Shown one piece after another: positions 37,341-38,831 of a stretch of 38,831 nt of DNA. Source of the DNA: GWC2-45-44 sp041661665 (lineage in GTDB: Bacteria > Planctomycetota > Phycisphaerae > Sedimentisphaerales > UBA12454); the NCBI GenBank assembly GCA_041661665.1, contig JBAZTW010000024.1, forward strand, positions 1 through 38,831, given 5' to 3'. The position numbers and the translations under genes are program-made. Under the pieces are notes generated by a model. It did not search any database. It was not told where the DNA came from and saw nothing but the letters and a program-made list of their open reading frames with translations. Numbering within the stretch: position 1 is the stretch's first letter; the number at the start of each line of letters is the position of its first letter.

Positions 37341-38831
37341 CTATTCTTCGGAATTTTTTATCGCATCTATAAATTCCTGCCAGGAATTAGCATCTATAGA
37401 ATTCCGAATACTTTCATCAGCCTGCCATAAATCATCAAGCCAATTCAATGTTTCATTAACATCGAATGGTTCGGCAGAAATTGCGGATTCTGATGAACCC
37501 CCAACATAAAGTTGGGGGCTAACTGATAATGATTGCGATTGCATTGACATCATCATCATTTGGCCGCCTTCAAGCGGACATTCGGCTTCTGCGAAATATG
37601 CACCATCTCCGCCAATGCCATTGTCAAGATTCCAGCCTGCAACCCAAAGCCAGTCTTCAGCAAGAACGGCCAAATCGTAGATGTCAAAATTATTTTGCCA
37701 ACCGCCGGCCAATGCGGCAAAATCCAAAAAATTAACATAGCCATCGACAGGATTTGGGGCAATATCTGCGGCGCTGTGGTAAAATTCATCAGCGCCCATA
37801 TCAACCCTATTCAGCATTATTCTTGCTTCGCCATCAATATCGGTTTCGTTTGTATCGGGTGTGAAATAGGGATTGCCTGCGTTAATGCAATACGTCGAGG
37901 CGGATGTTAAATGGAAATCGTTGGCATCGGCATTTTTGAATTGCGGAAGCTGACTTGTGTTGCCTGTTCCACCGCCGGTATAATTCTGTATGCAGTTATA
38001 ATTTACTTTTGTAAATGAGCCGTTTAACTGCTGGCCGCCGGTATTATTGTAATAAATGATATTGCTGTTGATGTTAGGGTCGTAATAACTTTCGATGCCA
38101 TAGCTGCCGTTTTTGACAATTGAATTGTCGCGGATTTCCGAATAATTTTCTAAAGATATGCCTTTTGCGCCGTTGCCATAAATTAAATTATTGGCCAGCC
38201 TGCTAATAGATTCTCCGCTTCCCGTAATTTGGACACCGTCCCCGGAACTATCGGAAATAACGCTATACATTACATTGGCTTGTGAACTATAAACATACAA
38301 TCCGGCATAATTGCCGTTTCGCCGTATATTGCATCGCCGGATAGACGCTGTTGAATAATAATCAAGGTATACGCCTATGTTGGCATTATCGCTGATGTCG
38401 CATTTTTCGATAGTCAAATCAGAATTACCTGCATTAACGCCGCAGCCGTTACTTGAGTTTGAAAAAATACTATCCACCGCATTTACAGCAGAGGAAGCTG
38501 CAATAAGATTTCCAGTTCTATTGTTCGTTACTGTACAATGGTCAATATTGACGATTGTGCCGGTATCCTCGCAGTATATTCCATCGCCGTAATTGTTGTT
38601 TATAAAACAATTGATGATTGCGGCATCCGCATTGTTTTCGCAGTATATGCCGCAGCCGTTCCCATAGTAAGTATTCTTGTTGTCTCTTACGACGCAGTTT
38701 GCAATTGTCGATATGCAGTTATTTATGGAAACGCCTCTGTCATGGCCTTTTTCAACAGTGAAGCCGTCGAGGTGGGAATTTGCAGCGCAAACAACGTAGT
38801 TAATTTCTGCATCGTTATCGTCGTCGATGTC
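37341..38831 (-). CDS. Secreted right-handed beta-helix protein with dockerin-like tail (5' end outside window)
   Basis: 496 residues lie in the window and the frame is open to its right edge, so the N-terminus is missing. Repeated coils rich in Asn, Gly and Ile (SINNCISTIANCVVRDNKNT, YGNGCGIYCENNADAAIINC, GLYVYSSQANVMYSVISDSS) form a parallel beta-helix as in pectate-lyase or NosD-like proteins, suited to polysaccharide binding or cleavage. The helix ends with TDIDGEARI and DMGADEF, a known closing motif. Then comes a dockerin-like pair: DGYVNFLDFAALAGGW and FDIYDLAVLAEDWLW. A low-complexity Met/Ser/Gln stretch and an acidic C-terminus follow. A TTAGCCC palindrome (37495-37522) is translated in frame as VSPQLYVGGSS. 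No catalytic residues can be assigned. Confidence 0.85.
   Translation of the reverse strand, partial: DIDDDNDAEINYVVCAANSHLDGFTVEKGHDRGVSINNCISTIANCVVRDNKNTYYGNGCGIYCENNADAAIINCFINNNYGDGIYCEDTGTIVNIDHCTVTNNRTGNLIAASSAVNAVDSIFSNSSNGCGVNAGNSDLTIEKCDISDNANIGVYLDYYSTASIRRCNIRRNGNYAGLYVYSSQANVMYSVISDSSGDGVQITGSGESISRLANNLIYGNGAKGISLENYSEIRDNSIVKNGSYGIESYYDPNINSNIIYYNNTGGQQLNGSFTKVNYNCIQNYTGGGTGNTSQLPQFKNADANDFHLTSASTYCINAGNPYFTPDTNETDIDGEARIMLNRVDMGADEFYHSAADIAPNPVDGYVNFLDFAALAGGWQNNFDIYDLAVLAEDWLWVAGWNLDNGIGGDGAYFAEAECPLEGGQMMMMSMQSQSLSVSPQLYVGGSSESAISAEPFDVNETLNWLDDLWQADESIRNSIDANSWQEFIDAIKNSEE
37495..37522. repeat. TTAGCCC-type palindrome inside the beta-helix gene
   Basis: On the minus strand: TTAGCCCCCAAC, TTTATG, TTGGGGGTTC. 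It matches unit 1 of the array at 13551 except for the arm bases, which change together (CGGC/GCCG to CAAC/GTTG). It is translated in frame into the low-complexity tail. Confidence 0.85.

Overview
The window looks like a chromosomal segment of a planctomycete of the class Phycisphaerae (Sedimentisphaerales-like). This is an inference from the dockerin-like, Trp/Asp-rich tail on a secreted beta-helix protein, the many signal-peptide proteins with no close known family, a fused E1 dehydrogenase, and intergenic DNA crowded with short palindromic repeats. No rRNA, tRNA or CRISPR array was found.

Layout. 1-3400: two minus-strand genes (a cobalamin-fold protein and a secreted lactonase-type beta-propeller) set in repeat-rich DNA. 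3407-10640: housekeeping genes: groES (+), a zinc-ribbon membrane protein, and a minus-strand run rpmA - terminator - obgE - coaX - mnmE - mutS. 11091-24361: a 2-oxoacid dehydrogenase locus. A fused E1 alpha/beta gene and a DeoR-type regulator lie on the minus strand; E2, lipoamide dehydrogenase (E3) and a long MDR-family dehydrogenase lie on the plus strand. Between the two arms sit a 1266-residue Type IIG (Eco57I-like) restriction-modification gene, the broken 3' end of a second one, and about 2 kb of repeats. 24376-24593: two relics, a REP-associated transposase tail and a piece of a TPR gene. 24618-28819: a minus-strand cassette of four exported proteins (TPR protein, an extremely cysteine-rich protein, a signal-peptide protein and a lipoprotein). 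29487-36490: a tightly packed five-gene carbohydrate operon (PIG-L deacetylase, PfkB kinase, MFS transporter, polyol dehydrogenase, GH38 alpha-mannosidase). 36840-38831: rpmB and the 3' part of a secreted beta-helix gene that runs off the window.

The most notable content is the repeat biology. Several unrelated short palindromic families are scattered between genes, one inside another in at least two places, and also in frame inside conserved proteins (MnmE three times, CoaX, Obg, beta-helix protein), as Rickettsia palindromic elements do. One palindrome family forms a five-unit array with an exact 32-bp period. A second notable signal is a pair of ~100-bp inverted-repeat elements filling the obgE-coaX and TPR-Cys-rich gaps. 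In each, the 3' arm carries the Shine-Dalgarno sequence and ends directly at the ATG, so folding would hide the ribosome binding site. A third is an 88-99 bp MITE-like element present twice.

The four-gene secreted cassette and the two ~100-bp elements are the best candidates for something undescribed. Family assignments rest on motifs read by eye; no database search was possible.
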